15,632 bases of DNA from Fidelibacterota bacterium. Lineage in GTDB: Bacteria; Fidelibacterota; Marinisomatia; SCGC-AAA003-L08; D37C17. The translations under genes and the position numbers were made by a program. Of this stretch, positions 14,348-15,632 are shown piece after piece. The stretch spans positions 1-15,632 of the forward strand of contig JABHHG010000039.1 of assembly GCA_018671635.1 (NCBI GenBank), written 5' to 3'. Every line of letters begins with the position of its first letter. The first letter of the stretch is position 1. The notes beneath the pieces were generated by a model that saw nothing but the letters and a program-made list of their open reading frames with translations, was not told the origin of the DNA and ran no database searches.

Positions 14348-15632
14348 CGAAGTACCTCATTGAATGTTTCAATGCAAACTTGAGTTAAATCAGAAGGGAT
14401 TGCTTTTAAATCAATTCTAAATTCATTAGCATGGATATATCCTAAAATGGGGAGAGATGACATTCTAAATAATGCAGATAATTCCGCTGGTTTTAATGAG
14501 GATGATGAAAAGGTAATCGCCATACTGGGAATTTTTTCTGTTGGCAATGAGCCACTTCCCGCCTCAACTTTAGATTCAACTAATTTAATTTGATGTTTTT
14601 CAATATGAGATTTTTCTACTTTTGCTAAAATAGATTTTCCCATTTTTACTAAATCAGATCTATCTCTACTAAGTAACTGCACCGCCAAATTATTCGTAGT
14701 TATATCTTTTGGCGATGAATATGTTCTCAACACTTTTTCTAATATTGCAAATGTCAGCTTATCACATCTAAGAGCACGGTATAATCCGTTTTGATGCATT
14801 TTCTTTAAGAGGCTTTTCTTTCCACAAATTATTCCAGCTTGCGGACCACCCAATAATTTATCTCCACTAAAACATACGGCATGTACACCTGCCTTTAAAT
14901 AGGATGAAACTGTTGCTCTTGATGGCATATCAGAATTAGAAAAGTCTGCAATGGCCCCACTACCCAAATCTACTAGAAGAGGAACTCGCTTTCGCTTTGC
15001 TAGTGCAGATAGTTCTGTTAATTCAACATCTTTTGTGAAACCAATAACCTTATAATTACTAGTATGCGCCACCAGTATTGCACCCGTATTTTTGTTGATG
15101 GCCGATTCATAGTCCTTTAGATGCGTTTTGTTGGTCGCACCTACCTCAACCATGTTACAAGCTGATTTTTCGATTACATCAGGGATTCTAAATGAACCAC
15201 CGATTTCAATTTGCTGGCCACGACTAATAATTACATCTTTTCCCTCAGCAACTGAATTCAACATGAGTAAAACCGCTGCAGCATTATTATTTACAATCAA
15301 TGAAGATTCAGATGACGTGAGTGAATTAATCAGGGTTTCAACATGATGATTACGCTCTCCACGTTTTCCAGAATTTACTTGTAATTCAATATTTGTATAA
15401 GGGTATATCGATTCTATGGATTGCTGTAAAACTTCCTTTGAAATTGGTGCACGGCCAAGACCAGTGTGTAGAACAATTCCAGTTCCATTTATTACTGGCT
15501 TTAAGTTTGGCTGACAAAGTTGAGTTAATTCTGTTTCAGCGGCAACATATACGGAATTTTGTATATCTATTAATTTTTCTCCAGAAAGGATGTGTTCTCT
15601 CTGTAATTGAATAATGGATCGAATCGTTTTAA
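14344..15632 (-). CDS. selA: L-seryl-tRNA(Sec) selenium transferase, N-terminus beyond window edge
   Basis: SelA is a PLP enzyme that converts Ser-tRNA(Sec) to Sec-tRNA(Sec) using selenophosphate. The frame is open from the right edge (first full codon at 15630) through 428 codons to the TGA at 14344-14346. Family motifs appear in order: INGTGIVLHTGLGRAPIS, IELQVNSGKRGERNHHVE, IVNNNAAAVLLMLNS, SRGQQIEIGGSFRIPDV, HTSNYKVIGFT, LVDLGSGA and SGDKLLGGPQAGI. The PLP-binding lysine of SGDK is codon 14857-14859. By comparison with E. coli SelA (463 residues), about 35-40 N-terminal residues are missing. The TTG at 15298-15300 is internal and not a start: conserved sequence continues upstream without a stop. 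The 3' end overlaps selB by 4 bp. Confidence 0.96.
   Translation of the reverse strand, partial: KTIRSIIQLQREHILSGEKLIDIQNSVYVAAETELTQLCQPNLKPVINGTGIVLHTGLGRAPISKEVLQQSIESIYPYTNIELQVNSGKRGERNHHVETLINSLTSSESSLIVNNNAAAVLLMLNSVAEGKDVIISRGQQIEIGGSFRIPDVIEKSACNMVEVGATNKTHLKDYESAINKNTGAILVAHTSNYKVIGFTKDVELTELSALAKRKRVPLLVDLGSGAIADFSNSDMPSRATVSSYLKAGVHAVCFSGDKLLGGPQAGIICGKKSLLKKMHQNGLYRALRCDKLTFAILEKVLRTYSSPKDITTNNLAVQLLSRDRSDLVKMGKSILAKVEKSHIEKHQIKLVESKVEAGSGSLPTEKIPSMAITFSSSSLKPAELSALFRMSSLPILGYIHANEFRIDLKAIPSDLTQVCIETFNEVLR
14355..14358 (-). promoter_or_regulatory. Shine-Dalgarno GAGG supporting the selB GTG start
   Basis: Minus-strand TGAGGT contains GAGG 7 nt ahead of the GTG at 14347, within the last codons of selA. 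Together with the GTGA overlap it decides the selB start. Confidence 0.6.

Noticed and set aside
15298..15300. TTG as a start for selA giving a 318-residue protein
   Set aside because: Conserved SelA sequence continues upstream in the same frame for 110 codons to the window edge without a stop.
1..15632. CRISPR arrays, tRNA or rRNA genes, insertion sequences, prophage or defence genes
   Set aside because: Nearly all sequence is accounted for by housekeeping genes. No direct-repeat array, transposase motif or tRNA-like fold was seen.

Overview
The window is a dense bacterial chromosome segment of roughly one-third GC. Thirteen complete genes and one partial gene (selA) lie on the minus strand, with one gene end on the plus strand at the left edge. 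I see no tRNA, rRNA, CRISPR array, insertion sequence or phage gene. The low GC, the very tight packing, a small envelope protein with a PGWG motif and an exported beta-rich protein suggest a member of the FCB superphylum, most likely a marine Candidatus Marinimicrobia (SAR406)-like organism. That assignment is inference from gene content.

In transcription order (right to left): selA (start beyond the window) and selB form the selenocysteine-decoding pair. Next come mutS (mismatch repair) and an exported beta-rich protein. The only real gap in the window (97 bp) follows; it holds an inverted repeat and a candidate promoter. Then come yicC (RNase), gmk (guanylate kinase), rpoZ (RNA polymerase omega), a divergent family 4-like uracil-DNA glycosylase, dnaB (replicative helicase), rel ((p)ppGpp synthetase/hydrolase), an HU/IHF-family DNA-bending protein, ruvX (pre-16S rRNA nuclease), lnt (apolipoprotein N-acyltransferase) and a small envelope protein. 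The last gene ends tail-to-tail against a plus-strand reading frame, and both stop codons lie in one TTAA.

Most junctions overlap by 1 to 23 bp or are separated by 1 to 3 bp, so translational coupling is likely and transcription units may be very long. The genes serve genome replication and repair (mutS, UDG, dnaB, HU/IHF), guanine-nucleotide and stringent-response physiology (gmk, rpoZ, rel), RNA metabolism (yicC, ruvX), selenoprotein synthesis (selA, selB) and the envelope (lnt and two exported or membrane proteins).

No wholly new system is evident. The most unusual items are the glycosylase, which lacks one predicted iron-sulfur cysteine and the uracil-stacking Phe while keeping other catalytic residues, and a perfect 13-bp terminator-like hairpin inside that same gene, between rpoZ and dnaB. 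The 97-bp regulatory gap and the shared-stop convergent junction also merit a look. No stretch of 300 bases lacks a gene.
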